Part shown: in pieces, positions 9,601 through 24,948 of the stretch
Position numbering within the stretch: position 1 is the stretch's first letter
Layout of the letters: each line of letters begins with the position of its first letter
Source: Auricularia sp. M13
Taxonomy: Eukaryota; Basidiomycota; Agaricomycetes; Auriculariales; Auriculariaceae
Reading direction: 5' to 3'
Length of the DNA: 64,000 nt
Assembly (NCBI GenBank): GCA_037042915.1
Contig: CM073199.1
Coordinates: 2,852,001 to 2,916,000 of the forward strand
Translations under genes and position numbers: made by a program
Notes under the pieces: generated by a model
Databases searched by the model: none
Told to the model about the DNA's origin: nothing
What the model saw: only the letters and a program-made list of their open reading frames with translations

Positions 9601-12600
9601 ACTCCGGTCTGCTGCGGAGGCCCCAGGCAATGTCTGGAATTGCTGCTGCTTTCTTGCACCATCGACGGCAGACGATCTGCCCAGCGAGCGTGGCCTGACC
9701 GCTTAGCATTACAATGTGTTTTCTCACCGTCACGGATCATCTGAATTCACTAGACACCACTTCGGTCTGCAGCGGAGACCCCAGACAATGTCTGGAATTG
9801 CTGATGCTTTCTCGCACCATCGACGGCAGACGATCTGCCCAGCGAGCGTGGCCTGACCGCTTAACATTACAATGTGTTTTCTCACCGTCAGGGGTCATCT
9901 GAATTGACTAGACACCACTCCAGTCTGCAGCGGAGACCCCAGACAATGTCTGGAATTGCTGTTGCTTTCTTGCACCATCGACGGCAGACGATCTGCCTAG
10001 CGAGCGTGGCCTGACCATGTCGCATTACAATGTGTTTTCTCACCGTCAGGGATCATCTGAATTCACTAGACACCACTCCAGTCTGCAGCGGAGACCCCAG
10101 ACAATGTCTGGAATTGCTGTTGCTTTCTCTCACCATCGCTGGCAGACGATCTGCCCAGCGAGCGTGGCCTGACCATGTCGCATTACAATGTGTTTTATCA
10201 CCGTCACGGATCATCTGAATTCACTAGACACCACTCCAGTCTGCAGCGGAGACCCCAGACACTGTCTGGAATTGCTGCTGCTTTCTCGCACCATCAAAGG
10301 CAGACGATCTGCCCAGCGAGCGTGGCCTGACCATGTCGCATTACAGTGTGTTTCCTCACCGTCAGGGGTCATCCGAATTCACTAGACACAACTCCAGTCT
10401 GCTGCGGAGGCCCCAGACAATGTCTGGAATTGCTGTTGCTTTCTTGCACCATCGACGGCAGACGATCTGCCCAGCGAGCGTGGCCTGACCGCTTAGCATT
10501 ACAATGTGTTTTCTCACCTTCAGTGATCATCTGAACTCACTAGACACCACTCCAGTCTGCTGCGGAGACCCCAGGCAATGTCTGGAATTGCTGTTGCTTT
10601 CTCTCACCATCGATGGCAGACGATCTGCCCAGTGAGCGTGGCCTGACCATGTCGCATTACAATGTGTTTTATCACCGTCAGGGTTCATCTGAATTCACTA
10701 GACACCACTCCAGTCTGCTGCGGAGACCCCAGGCAATGTCTAGAATTGCTGTTGCTTTCTCGCAGCATCGACGGCAGACGATCTGCCCAGCGAGCGTGGC
10801 CTGACCATGTCGCATTACAATGTGTTTTCTCACCTTCAGTGATCATCTGAATTCACTAGACACCACTCCAGTCTGCTGCGGAGACCCCAGGCAATGTCTG
10901 GAATTGCTGTTGCTTTCTCTCACCATCGATGGCAGACGATCTGCCCAGTGAGCGTGGCCTGACCATGTCGCATTACAATGTGTTTTATCACCGTCAGGGT
11001 TCATCTGAATTCACTAGACACCACTCCAGTCTGCTGCGGAGACCCCAGGCAATGTCTAGAATTGCCGTTGCTTTCTCGCAGCATCGACGGCAGACGATCT
11101 GCCCAGCGAGCGTGGCCTGACCATGTCGCATTACAATGTGTTTTCTCACCTTCAGTGATCATCTCAATTCACTAGACACCACTCCGGTCTGCTGCGGAGA
11201 CCCCAGACAATGTCTGGAATTGCTGTTGCTTTCTCGCACCATCGACGGCAGACGATCTGCCCAGCGAGCGTGGCCTGACCGCTTAACATTACAATGTGTT
11301 TTATCACCGTCAGGGGTCCTCTGAATTCACTAGACACCACTCCGGTCTGCTGCGGAGACCGCAGATAATGTCTGGAATTGCTGTTGCTTTCTCGCAGCAT
11401 CGACGGCAGACGATCTGCCTAGCGATCGTGGCCTGACCGCTTAGCATTGCAATGTGTTTTCTCACCGTCAGGGGTCATCTGAATTCACTAGACACAACTC
11501 CAGTCTGCAGCGGAGACCCCAGACAATGTCTGGAATTGCTGCTGCTTTCTCGCACCATCAAAGGCAGACGATCTGGCCAGCGAGCGTGGCCTGACCATGT
11601 CGCATTACAATGTGTTTTATCACCGTCAGGGGTCATCTGAATTCACTAGACACCACTCCAGTCTGCAGCGGAGACCCCAGACAATGTCTGGAATTGCTGT
11701 TGCTTTCTCGCAGCATCGACGGCAGACGATCTGCCTAGTGAGCGTGGCCTGACCGCTTAACATTACAATGTGCTTTCTCACCGTCAGGGATCATCTGAAT
11801 TCACTAGACACCACTCCGGTCTGCTGCGGAGACCCCAGGCAATGTCTGGAATTGCTGATGCTTTCTCGCAGCATCGACGGCAGAAGATCTGCCTAGCGAG
11901 CGTGGCCTGACCATGTCGCATTACAATGTGTTTTATCACCGTCAGGGTTCATCTGAATTCACTAGACACCACTCCAGTCTGCTGCGGAGACCCCAGACAA
12001 TGTCTGGAATTGCTGATGCTTTCTCGCACCATCGATGGCAGACGATCTGCCCAGCGAGCGTGGCCTGACCGCTTAGCATTACAATGTGTTTTCTCACCGT
12101 CAGGGGTCATCTGAATTCACTAGACACCACTCCGGTCTGCTGCGGAGACCGCAGATAATGTCTGGAATTGCTGTTGCTTTCTCGCAGCATCGACGGCAGA
12201 CGATCTGCCTAGCGATCGTGGCCTGACCGCTTAGCATTGCAATGTGTTTTCTCACCGTCAGGGGTCATCTGAATTCACTAGACACAACTCCAGTCTGCAG
12301 CGGAGACCCCAGACAATGTCTGGAATTGCTGATGCTTTCTCGCACCATCGATGGCAGACGATCTGCCCAGCGAGCGTGGCCTGACCGCTTAGCATTACAA
12401 TGTGTTTTCTCACCGTCAGGGGTCATCTGAATTCACTAGACACCACTCCGGTCTGCTGCGGAGACCGCAGATAATGTCTGGAATTGCTGTTGCTTTCTCG
12501 CAGCATCGACGGCAGACGATCTGCCTAGCGAGCGTGGCCTGACCAGGTCGCATTACAATGTGTTTTCTCTCCGTCAGGGAACATCTGAATTCACTAGACA

Positions 12601-15600
12601 CCACTCCAGTCTGCAGCGGAGACCCCAGGCAATGTCTAGAATTGCTGTTGCTTTCTCGCAGCATCGACGGCAGACGATCTGCCTAGCGAGCGTGGCCTGA
12701 CCAGGTCGCATTACAATGTGTTTTCTCTCCGTCAGGGAACATCTGAATTCACTAGACACCACTCCAGTCTGCAGCGGAGACCCCAGGCAATGTCTGGAAT
12801 TGCTGCTGCTTTCTTGCACCATCGACGGCAGACGATCAGCCCAGCGAGCGTGGCCTGACCATGTCGCATTACAATGTGTTTTATCACCGTCAGGGATCAT
12901 CTGAATTCACTAGACACCACTCCAGTCTGCAGCGGAGACCCCAGGCAATGTCTGGAATTGCTGCTGCTTTCTTGCACCATCGACGGCAGACGATCAGCCC
13001 AGCGAGCGTGGCCTGACCATGTCGCATTACAATGTGTTTTATCACGGTCAGGGATCATCTGAATTCACTAGACACCACTCCAGTCTGCTGCGGAGACCCC
13101 AGACAATGTCTGGAATTGCTGTTGCTTTCTCGCACCATCGACGGCAGACGATCAGCCCAGCGAGCGTGGCCTGACCATGTCGCATTACAATGTGTTTTAT
13201 CACGGTCAGGGATCATCTGAATTCACTAGACACCACTCCAGTCTGCTGCGGAGACCCCAGACAATGTCTGGAATTGCTGATGCTTTCTCGCACCATCGAT
13301 GGCAGACGATCTGCCCAGCGAGCGTGGCCTGACTGCTTAGCATTACAATGTGTTTTCTCACCGTCACGGATCATCTGAATTCACTAGACACCACTCCAGT
13401 CTGCAGCGGAGACCCCAGACAATGTCTGGAATTGCTGCTGCTTTCTCGCAGCATCGACGGCAGACGATCTGCCTAGTGAGCGTGGCCTGACCGCTTAACA
13501 TTACAATGTGCTTTCTCACCGTCAGGGATCATCTGAATTCACTAGACACCACTCCGGTCTGCTGCGGAGACCCCAGGCAATGTCTGGAATTGCTGATGCT
13601 TTCTCGCAGCATCGACGGCAGAAGATCTGCCTAGCGAGCGTGGCCTGACCAGGTCGCATTACAATGTGTTTTATCACCGTCAGGGAACATCTGAATTCAC
13701 TAGACACCACTCCAGTCTGCAGCGGAGACCCCAGACAATGTCTGGAATTGCTGTTGCTTTCTCGCAGCATCGACGGCAGACGATCTGCCCAGTGAGCGTG
13801 GCCTGACCATGTCGCATTACAATGTGTTTTATCACCGTCAGGGGTCATCTGAATTCACTAGACACCACTCCAGTCTGCTGCGGAGACCCCAGACAATGTC
13901 TGGAATTGCTGTTGCTTTCTCGCACCATCGACGGCAGACGATCAGCCCAGCGAGCGTGGCCTGACCATGTCGCATTACAATGTGTTTTCTCTCCGTCAGG
14001 GAACATCTGAATTCACTAGACACCACTCCAGTCTGCAGCGGAGACCCCAGGCAATGTCTGGAATTGCTGCTGCTTTCTTGCACCATCGACGGCAGACGAT
14101 CAGCCCAGCGAGCGTGGCCTGACCATGTCGCATTACAATGTGTTTTCTCACCGTCAGGGAACATCTGAATTCACTAGACACCACTCCAGTCTGCAGCGGA
14201 GACCCCAGGCAATGTCTGGAATTGCTGCTGCTTTCTTGCACCATCGACGGCAGACGATCAGCCCAGCGAGCGTGGCCTGACCATGTCGCATTACAATGTG
14301 TTTTATCACGGTCAGGGATCATCTGAATTCACTAGACACCACTCCAGTCTGCTGCGGAGACCCCAGGCAATGCCTAGAATTGCTGTTGCTTTCTCGCAGC
14401 ATCGACTGCAGACGATCTGCCTAGCGAGCGTGGCCTGACCTCTTAGCATTGCAATGTGTTTTCTCACCGTCCGGGGTCATCTGAATTCACTAGACACCAC
14501 TCCGGTCTGCTGCTGAGACCGCAGACAATGTCTGGAATTGCTGTTGCTTTCTTGCACCATCGACGGCAGACGATCTGCCCAGCGAGCGTGGCCTGACCAT
14601 GTCGCATTACAATGTGTTTTATCACCGTCAGGGTTCATCTGAATTCACTAGACACCACTCCGGTCTGCTGCGGAGACCGCAGATAATGTCTGGAATTGCT
14701 GTTGCTTTCTCGCAGCATCGACGGCAGACGATCTGCCTAGCGATCGTGGCCTGACCGCTTAGCATTGCAATGTGTTTTCTCACCGTCAGGGGTCATCTGA
14801 ATTCACTAGACACAACTCCAGTCTGCAGCGGAGACCCCAGACAATGTCTGGAATTGCTGCTCCTTTCTCGCACCATCAAAGGCAGACGATCTGCCTAGCG
14901 AGCGTGGCCTGACCATGTCGCATTACAATGTGTTTTATCACCGTCAGGGAACATCTGAATTCACTAGACACCACTCCAGTCTGCAGCGGAGACCCCAGAC
15001 AATGTCTGGAATTGCTGTTGCTTTCTCGCAGCATCGACGGCAGACGATCTGCCCAGTGAGCGTGGCCTGACCATGTCGCATTACAATGTGTTTTATCACC
15101 GTCAGGGGTCATCTGAATTCACTAGACACCACTCCAGTCTGCAGCGGAGACCCCAGACAATGTCTGGAATTGCTGTTGCTTTCTCGCACCATCGACGGCA
15201 GACGATCAGCCCAGCGAGCGTGGCCTGACCATGTCGCATTACAATGTCTTTTATCACGGTCAGGGATCATCCGAATTCACTAGACACCACTCCAGTCTGC
15301 AGCGGAGACCCCAGACAATGTCTGGAATTGCTGCTGCTTTCTCGCAGCATCGACGGCAGACGATCTGCCTAGCGATCGTGGCCTGACCGCTTAGCATTAC
15401 AATGTGTTTTCTCACCTTCAGTGATCATCTGAATTCACTAGACACCACTCCAGTCTGCAGCGGAGACCCCAGGCAATGTCTAGAATTGCTGTTGCTTTCT
15501 CGCAGCATCGACGGCAGACGATCTGCCTAGCGAGCGTGGCCTGACCAGGTCGCATTACAATGTGTTTTATCACCGTCAGGGAACATCTGAATTCACTAGA

Positions 15601-18600
15601 CACCACTCCAGTCTGCAGCGGAGACCCCAGACAATGTCTGGAATTGCTGTTGCTTTCTCGCACCATCGACGGCAGACGATCAGCCCAGCGAGCGTGGCCT
15701 GACCATGTCGCATTACAATGTCTTTTATCACGGTCAGGGATCATCCGAATTCACTAGACACCACTCCAGTCTGCAGCGGAGACCCCAGACAATGTCTGGA
15801 ATTGCTGCTGCTTTCTCGCAGCATCGACGGCAGACGATCTGCCTAGTGAGCGTGGCCTGACCGCTTAACATTACAATGTGCTTTCTCACCGTCCGGGGTC
15901 ATCTGAATTCACTAGACACCACTCCGGTCTGCTGCCGAGACCGCAGACAATGTCTGGAATTGCTGTTGCTTTCTCGCAGCATCGACGGCAGACGATCTGC
16001 CTAGCGAGCGTGGCCTGACCAGGTCGCATTACAATGTGTTTTCTCACCGTCAGGGAACATCTGAATTCACTAGACACCACTCCAGTCTGCAGCGGAGACC
16101 CCAGGCAATGTCTGGAATTGCTGCTGCTTTCTTGCACCATCGACGGCAGACGATCAGCCCAGCGAGCGTGGCCTGACCATGTCGCATTACAATGTGTTTT
16201 ATCACCGTCAGGGATCATCTGAATTCACTAGACACCACTCCAGTCTGCAGCGGAGACCCCAGGCAATGTCTGGAATTGCTGCTGCTTTCTTGCACCATCG
16301 ACGGCAGACGATCAGCCCAGCGAGCGTGGCCTGACCATGTCGCATTACAATGTGTTTTATCACGGTCAGGGATCATCTGAATTCACTAGACACCACTCCA
16401 GTCTGCTGCGGAGACCCCAGACAATGTCTGGAATTGCTGTTGCTTTCTCGCACCATCGACGGCAGACGATCAGCCCAGCGAGCGTGGCCTGACCATGTCG
16501 CATTACAATGTGTTTTATCACGGTCAGGGATCATCTGAATTCACTAGACACCACTCCAGTCTGCAGCGGAGACCCCAGACAATGTCTGGAATTGCTGCTG
16601 CTTTCTCGCAGCATCGACGGCAGACGATCTGCCTAGTGAGCGTGGCCTGACCACTTAACATTACAATGTGCTTTCTCACCGTCAGGGATCATCTGAATTC
16701 ACTAGACACCACTCCGGTCTGCTGCGGAGACCCCAGGCAATGTCTGGAATTGCTGATGCTTTCTCGCAGCATCGACGGCAGAAGATCTGCCTAGCGAGCG
16801 TGGCCTGACCAGGTCGCATTACAATGTGTTTTCTCACCGTCAGGGAACATCTGAATTCACTAGACACCACTCCAGTCTGCAGCGGAGACCCCAGGCAATG
16901 TCTGGAATTGCTGCTGCTTTCTTGCACCATCGACGGCAGACGATCAGCCCAGCGAGCGTGGCCTGACCATGTCGCATTACAATGTGTTTTATCACGGTCA
17001 GGGATCATCTGAATTCACTAGACACCACTCCAGTCTGCTGCGGAGACCCCAGGCAATGCCTAGAATTGCTGTTGCTTTCTCGCAGCATCGACTGCAGACG
17101 ATCTGCCTAGCGAGCGTGGCCTGACCTCTTAGCATTGCAATGTGTTTTCTCACCGTCCGGGGTCATCTGAATTCACTAGACACCACTCCGGTCTGCTGCC
17201 GAGACCGCAGACAATGTCTGGAATTGCTGTTGCTTTCTTGCACCATCGACGGCAGACGATCTGCCCAGCGAGCGTGGCCTGACCATGTCGCATTACAATG
17301 TGTTTTATCACCGTCAGGGAACATCTGAATTCACTAGACACCACTCCAGTCTGCAGCGGAGACCCCAGACAATGTCTGGAATTGCTGTTGCTTTCTCGCA
17401 GCATCGACGGCAGACGATCTGCCCAGTGAGCGTGGCCTGACCATGTCGCATTACAATGTGTTTTATCACCGTCAGGGGTCATCTGAATTCACTAGACACC
17501 ACTCCAGTCTGCTGCGGAGACCCCAGACAATGTCTGGAATTGCTGTTGCTTTCTCGCACCATCGACGGCAGACGATCTGCCTAGCGAGCGTGGCCTGACC
17601 ATGTCGCATTACAGTGTGTTTCCTCACTGTCAGGGGTCATCTGAATTCACTAGACACAACTCCAGTCTGCAGCGGAGACCCCAGGCAATGTCTGGAATTG
17701 CTGCTGCTTTCTCGCACCATCGACGGCAGACGATCTGCCTAGCGAGCGTGGCCTGACCATGTCGCATTACAATGTGTTTTATCACCGTCAGGGATCATCT
17801 GAATTCACTAGACACCACTCCAGTCTGCAGCGGAGACCCCAGACAATGTCTGGAATTGCTGTTGCTTTCTCGCAGCATCGACGGCAGACGATCTGCCCAG
17901 TGAGCGTGGCCTGACCATGTCGCATTACAGTGTGTTTCCTCACCGTCAGGGGTCATCTGAATTCACTAGACACCACTCCGGTCTGCTGCGGAGATCCCAG
18001 GCAATGTCTGGAATTGCTGCTGCTTTCTCGCAGCATCGACGGCAGACGATCTGCCTAGCGAGCGTGGCCTGACTGCTGTGCATTACAGTGTGTTTTCTCG
18101 CCGTCAGGGATCATCTGAATTCACTAGACACCACTCCAGTCTGCAGCGGAGGCCCCAGGCAATGTCTGGAATTGCTGTTGCTTTCTCGCACCATCGACGG
18201 CAGACGATCTGCCTCGCGAGCGTGGCCTGACCTCTTAGCATTGCAATGTGTTTTCTCACCGTCAGGGGTCATCTGAATTCACTAGACACCACTCCAGTCT
18301 GCTGCGGAGACCCCAGGCAATGTCTGGAATTGCTGATGCTTTCTCGCACCATCGATGGCAGACGATCTGCCTAGCGAGCGTGGCCTGACTGCTGTGCATT
18401 ACAGTGTGTTTTCTCGCCTTCAGGGGTCATCTGAATTCACTAGACACCACTCCAGTCTGCTGCGGAGACCCCAGGCAATGTCTGGAATTGCTGTTGCTTT
18501 CTCGCAGCATCGACGGCAGACGATCTGCCCAGCGAGCGTGGCCTGACCTCTTAGCATTACAGTGTGTTTCCTCACCGTCAGGGGTCATCCGAATTCACTA

Positions 18601-21600
18601 GACACCACTCCGGTCTGCTGCGGAGGCCCCAGGCAATGTCTGGAATTGCTGCTGCTTTCTCGCACCATCAAAGGCAGACGATCTGCCCAGCGAGCGTGGC
18701 CTGACCATGTCGCATTACAATGTGTTTTATCACCGTCAGGGGTCATCTGAATTCACTAGACACCACTCCGGTCTGCTGCGGAGGCCCCAGGCAATGTCTG
18801 GAATTGCTGCTGCTTTCTCGCACCATCGACGGCAGACGATCTGCCTAGCGAGCGTGGCCTGACCATGTCGCATTACAATGTGTTTTCTCACCGTCAGGGG
18901 TCATCTGAATTCACTAGACACCACTCCGGTCTGCTGCGGAGGCCCCAGGCAATGTCTGGAATTGCTGCTGCTTTCTCGCACCATCAAAGGCAGACGATCT
19001 GCCTAGCGAGCGTGGCCTGACTGCTGTGCATTACAGTGTGTTTTCTCGCCTTCAGGGATCATCTGAATTCACTAGACACAACTCCAGTCTGCTGCGGAGA
19101 CCGCAGATAATGTCTGGAATTGCTGCTGCTTTCTCGCACCATCAAAGGCAGACGATCTGCCCAGCCAGCGTGGCCTGACCATGTCGCATTACAGTGTGTT
19201 TCCTCACCGTCAGGGGTCATCTGAATTCACTAGACACCACTCCGGTCTGCTGCGGAGGCCCCAGGCAATGTCTGGAATTGCTGCTGCTTTCTCGCAGCAT
19301 CGATGGCAGACGATCTGCCTAGCGAGCGTGGCCTGACCTCTTAGCATTACAGTGTGTTTCCTCACCGTCAGGGGTCATCCGAATTCACTAGACACCACTC
19401 CGGTCTGCTGCGGAGGCCCCAGGCAATGTCTGGAATTGCTGCTGCTTTCTCGCAGCATCGACGGCAGACGATCTGCCTAGCGAGCGTGGCCTGACCTCTT
19501 AGCATTGCAATGTGTTTTCTCACCGTCAGGGAACATCTGAATTCACTAGACACCACTCCAGTCTGCAGCGGAGACCCCAGACAATGTCTGGAATTGCTGT
19601 TGCTTTCTCGCACCATCGACGGCAGACGATCTGCCTAGCGAGCGTGGCCTGACCATGTCGCATTACAATGTGTTTTCTCACCGTCAGGGATCATCTGAAT
19701 TCACTAGACACCACTCCGGTCTGCTGCGGAGGCCCCAGGCAATGTCTGGAATTGCTGCTGCTTTCTCGCACCATCGACGGCAGACGATCTGCCTAGCGAG
19801 CGTGGCCTGACCATGTCGCATTACAATGTGTTTTCTCACCGTCAGGGAACATCTGAATTCACTAGACACCACTCCAGTCTGCTGCGGAGACCCCAGGCAA
19901 TGTCTGGAATTGCTGCTGCTTTCTCGCAGCATCGACGGCAGACGATCTGCCTAGCGAGCGTGGCCTGACCTCTTAGCATTGCAATGTGTTTTCTCACCGT
20001 CAGGGAACATCTGAATTCACTAGACACCACTCCAGTCTGCTGCGGAGACCCCAGGCAATGTCTGGAATTGCTGATGCTTTCTCGCACCATCGATGGCAGA
20101 CGATCTGCCCAGCGAGCGTGGCCTGACCATGTCGCATTACAATGTGTTTTATCACCGTCAGGGGTCATCTGAATTCACTAGACACAACTCCAGTCTGCAG
20201 CGGAGACCCCAGACAATGTCTGGAATTGCTGTTGCTTTCTCGCACCATCGACGGCAGACGATCTGCCTAGCGAGCGTGGCCTGACCTCTTAGCATTGCAA
20301 TGTGTTTTCTCACCGTCAGGGGTCATCTGAATTCACTAGACACCACTCCGGTCTGCTGCGGAGGCCCCAGGCAATGTCTGGAATTGCTGCTGCTTTCTCG
20401 CACCATCGATGGCAGACGATCTGCCTAGCGAGCGTGGCCTGACCTCTTAGCATTACAGTGTGTTTCCTCACCGTCAGGGGTCATCCGAATTCACTAGACA
20501 CCACTCCGGTCTGCTGCGGAGGCCCCAGGCAATGTCTGGAATTGCTGCTGCTTTCTCGCAGCATCGACGGCAGACGATCTGCCTAGCGAGCGTGGCCTGA
20601 CCTCTTAGCATTGCAATGTGTTTTCTCACCGTCAGGGAACATCTGAATTCACTAGACACCACTCCAGTCTGCAGCGGAGACCCCAGACAATGTCTGGAAT
20701 TGCTGTTGCTTTCTCGCACCATCGACGGCAGACGATCTGCCTAGCGAGCGTGGCCTGACCATGTCGCATTACAATGTGTTTTCTCACCGTCAGGGATCAT
20801 CTGAATTCACTAGACACCACTCCGGTCTGCTGCGGAGGCCCCAGGCAATGTCTGGAATTGCTGCTGCTTTCTCGCAGCATCGACGGCAGACGATCTGCCT
20901 AGCGAGCGTGGCCTGACCTCTTAGCATTGCAATGTGTTTTCTCACCGTCAGGGAACATCTGAATTCACTAGACACCACTCCAGTCTGCTGCGGAGGCCCC
21001 AGGCAATGTCTGGAATTGCTGCTGCTTTCTCGCACCATCAAAGGCAGACGATCTGCCCAGCGAGCGTGGCCTGACCTCTTAGCATTACAGTGTGTTTCCT
21101 CACCGTCAGGGGTCATCCGAATTCACTAGACACCACTCCGGTCTGCTGCGGAGACCCCAGGCAATGTCTGGAATTGCTGATGCTTTCTCGCACCATCAAA
21201 GGCAGACGATCTGCCTAGCGAGCGTGGCCTGACCATGTCGCATTACAGTGTGTTTCCTCACCGTCAGGGGTCATCTGAATTCACTAGACACCACTCCGGT
21301 CTGCTGCGGAGACCCCAGGCAATGTCTGGAATTGCTGATGCTTTCTCGCACCATCGATGGCAGACGATCTGCCTAGCGAGCGTGGCCTGACCATGTCGCA
21401 TTACAATGTGTTTCCTCACCGTCAGGGGTCATCCGAATTCACTAGACACCACTCCGGTCTGCTGCGGAGACCCCAGACAATGTCTGGAGTTGCTGTTGCT
21501 TTCTCGCACCATCGACGGCAGACGATCTGCCTAGCGAGCGTGGCCTGACCATGTCGCATTACAGTGTGTTTCCTCACTGTCAGGGGTCATCTGAATTCAC

Positions 21601-24600
21601 TAGACACAACTCCAGTCTGCAGCGGAGACCCCAGACAATGTCTGGAATTGCTGTTGCTTTCTCGCACCATCGACGGCAGACGATCTGCCTAGCGAGCGTG
21701 GCCTGACCATGTCGCATTACAATGTGTTTTCTCACCGTCAGGGATCATCTGAATTCACTAGACACCACTCCAGTCTGCAGCGGAGACCCCAGACAATGTC
21801 TGGAATTGCTGTTGCTTTCTCGCACCATCGACGGCAGACGCTCTGCCTAGCGAGTGTGGCCTGACCTCTTAGCATTGCAATGTGTTTTCTCAGCGTCAGG
21901 GAACATCTGAATTCACTAGACACCACTCCAGTCTGCAGCGGAGACCCCAGGCAATGTCTGGAATTGCTGCTGCTTTCTCGCAGCATCGACGGCAGACGAT
22001 CTGCCTAGCGAGCGTGGCCTGACCATGTCGCATTACAATGTGTTTTCTCACCGTCAGGGATCATCTGAATTCACTAGACACCACTCCAGTCTGCAGCGGA
22101 GACCCCAGACAATGTCTGGAATTGCTGATGCTTTCTCGCACCATCGATGGCAGACGATCTGCCTAGCGAGCGTGGCCTGACCATGTCGCATTACAATGTG
22201 TTTTCTCACCGTCAGGGGTCATCTGAATTCACTAGACACCACTCCGGTCTGCTGCGGAGGCCCCAGGCAATGTCTGGAATTGCTGCTGCTTTCTCGCACC
22301 ATCAAAGGCAGACGATCTGCCTAGCGAGCGTGGCCTGACCATGTCGCATTACAATGTGTTTTCTCACCGTCAGGGATCATCTGAATTCACTAGACACCAC
22401 TCCAGTCTGCAGCGGAGACCCCAGACAATGTCTGGAATTGCTGTTGCTTTCTCGCAGCATCGACGGCAGACGATCTGCCCAGCGAGCGTGGCCTGACCTC
22501 TTAGCATTACAGTGTGTTTCCTCACCGTCAGGGGTCATCCGAATTCACTAGACACCACTCCGGTCTGCTGCGGAGACCCCAGGCAATGTCTGGAATTGCT
22601 GATGCTTTCTCGCACCATCGATGGCAGACGATCTGCCTAGCGAGCGTGGCCTGACCATGTCGCATTACAATGTGTTTTCTCACCGTCAGGGATCATCTGA
22701 ATTCACTAGACACCACTCCAGTCTGCTGCGGAGACCCCAGGCAATGTCTGGAATTGCTGCTGCTTTCTCGCACCATCAAAGGCAGACGATCTGCCTAGCG
22801 AGCGTGGCCTGACCATGTCGCATTACAGTGTGTTTCCTCACCGTCAGGGGTCATCTGAATTCACTAGACACCACTCCGGTCTGCTGCGGAGACCCCAGGC
22901 AATGTCTGGAATTGCTGATGCTTTCTCGCACCATCGATGGCAGACGATCTGCCTAGCGAGCGTGGCCTGACCATGTCGCATTACAATGTGTTTCCTCACC
23001 GTCAGGGGTCATCCGAATTCACTAGACACCACTCCGGTCTGCTGCGGAGACCCCAGACAATGTCTGGAGTTGCTGTTGCTTTCTCGCACCATCGACGGCA
23101 GACGATCTGCCTAGCGAGCGTGGCCTGACCATGTCGCATTACAATGTGTTTCCTCACTGTCAGGGGTCATCTGAATTCACTAGACACCACTCCGGTCTGC
23201 TGCGGAGGCCCCAGGCAATGTCTGGAATTGCTGATGCTTTCTCGCACCATCGATGGCAGACGATCTGCCTAGCGAGCGTGGCCTGACCATGTCGCATTAC
23301 AATGTGTTTTCTCACCGTCAGGGATCATCTGAATTCACTAGACACCACTCCAGTCTGCTGCGGAGACCCCAGGCAATGTCTGGAATTGCTGCTGCTTTCT
23401 CGCACCATCAAAGGCAGACGATCTGCCTAGCGAGCGTGGCCTGACCATGTCGCATTACAATGTGTTTTCTCACCGTCAGGGGTCATCTGAATTCACTAGA
23501 CACCACTCCGGTCTGCTGCGGAGGCCCCAGGCAATGTCTGGAATTGCTGCTGCTTTCTCGCACCATCAAAGGCAGACGATCTGCCTAGCGAGCGTGGCCT
23601 GACCATGTCGCATTACAATGTGTTTCCTCACCGTCAGGGGTCATCCGAATTCACTAGACACCACTCCAGTCTGCTGCGGAGACCCCAGGCAATGTCTGGA
23701 ATTGCTGTTGCTTTCTCGCACCATCAAAGGCAGACGATCTGCCTAGCGAGCGTGGCCTGACCTCTTAGCATTGCAATGTGTTTTCTCACCGTCAGGGATC
23801 ATCTGAATTCACTAGACACCACTCCAGTCTGCAGCGGAGACCCCAGACAATGTCTGGAATTGCTGATGCTTTCTCGCACCATCGATGGCAGACGATCTGC
23901 CTAGCGAGCGTGGCCTGACCATGTCGCATTACAATGTGTTTTCTCACCGTCAGGGGTCATCTGAATTCACTAGACACCACTCCGGTCTGCTGCGGAGGCC
24001 CCAGGCAATGTCTGGAATTGCTGCTGCTTTCTCGCACCATCAAAGGCAGACGATCTGCCTAGCGAGCGTGGCCTGACCATGTCGCATTACAATGTGTTTT
24101 CTCACCGTCAGGGATCATCTGAATTCACTAGACACTACTCCAGTCTGCAGCGGAGACCCCAGACAATGTCTGGAATTGCTGTTGCTTTCTCGCACCATCG
24201 ACGGCAGACGATCTGCCCAGCGAGCGTGGCCTGACCTCTTAGCATTACAGTGTGTTTCCTCACCGTCAGGGGTCATCCAAATTCACTAGACACCACTCCG
24301 GTCTGCTGCGGAGACCCCAGGCAATGTCTGGAATTGCTGATGCTTTCTCGCACCATCGATGGCAGACGATCTGCCTAGCGAGCGTGGCCTGACCATGTCG
24401 CATTACAATGTGTTTCCTCACCGTCAGGGGTCATCCGAATTCACTAGACACCACTCCGGTCTGCTGCGGAGACCCCAGACAATGTCTGGAATTGCTGTTG
24501 CTTTCTCGCACCATCGACGGCAGACGATCTGCCTAGCGAGCGTGGCCTGACCATGTCGCATTACAATGTGTTTTCTCACCGTCAGGGATCATCTGAATTC

Positions 24601-24948
24601 ACTAGACACCACTCCAGTCTGCAGCGGAGACCCCAGACAATGTCTGGAATTGCTGATGCTTTCTCGCACCATCGATGGCAGACGATCTGCCTAGCGAGCG
24701 TGGCCTGACCATGTCGCATTACAATGTGTTTCCTCACCGTCAGGGGTCATCCGAATTCACTAGACACCACTCCGGTCTGCTGCGGAGACCCCAGACAATG
24801 TCTGGAGTTGCTGTTGCTTTCTCGCACCATCAAAGGCAGACGATCTGCCTAGCGAGCGTGGCCTGACCATGTCGCATTACAATGTGTTTTCTCACCGTCA
24901 GGGATCATCTGAATTCACTAGACACCACTCCAGTCTGCAGCGGAGACC
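6670..24948. repeat. 158-bp satellite array, left block (about 116 copies)
   Basis: Head-to-tail units of 158 bp, each with one GAATTC site, continuing without other sequence from the 3' LTR to the giant palindrome. Each unit has three short dyads: CCAGACA-a-TGTCTGG, GGCAGA-cga-TCTGCC and GGTCT-n7-AGACC. Units fall into subfamilies, most easily told by the segment before GCATTAC/GCATTGC (ccatgtc, ccgctta, cctctta, ctgctgt, ccaggtc) and by CAGCGG versus TGCGGAG. Unit length is not a multiple of three, and the recurrent 62-residue (+) and 108-residue (-) ORFs are by-products of periodicity. No gene is seen inside. Confidence 0.97.
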
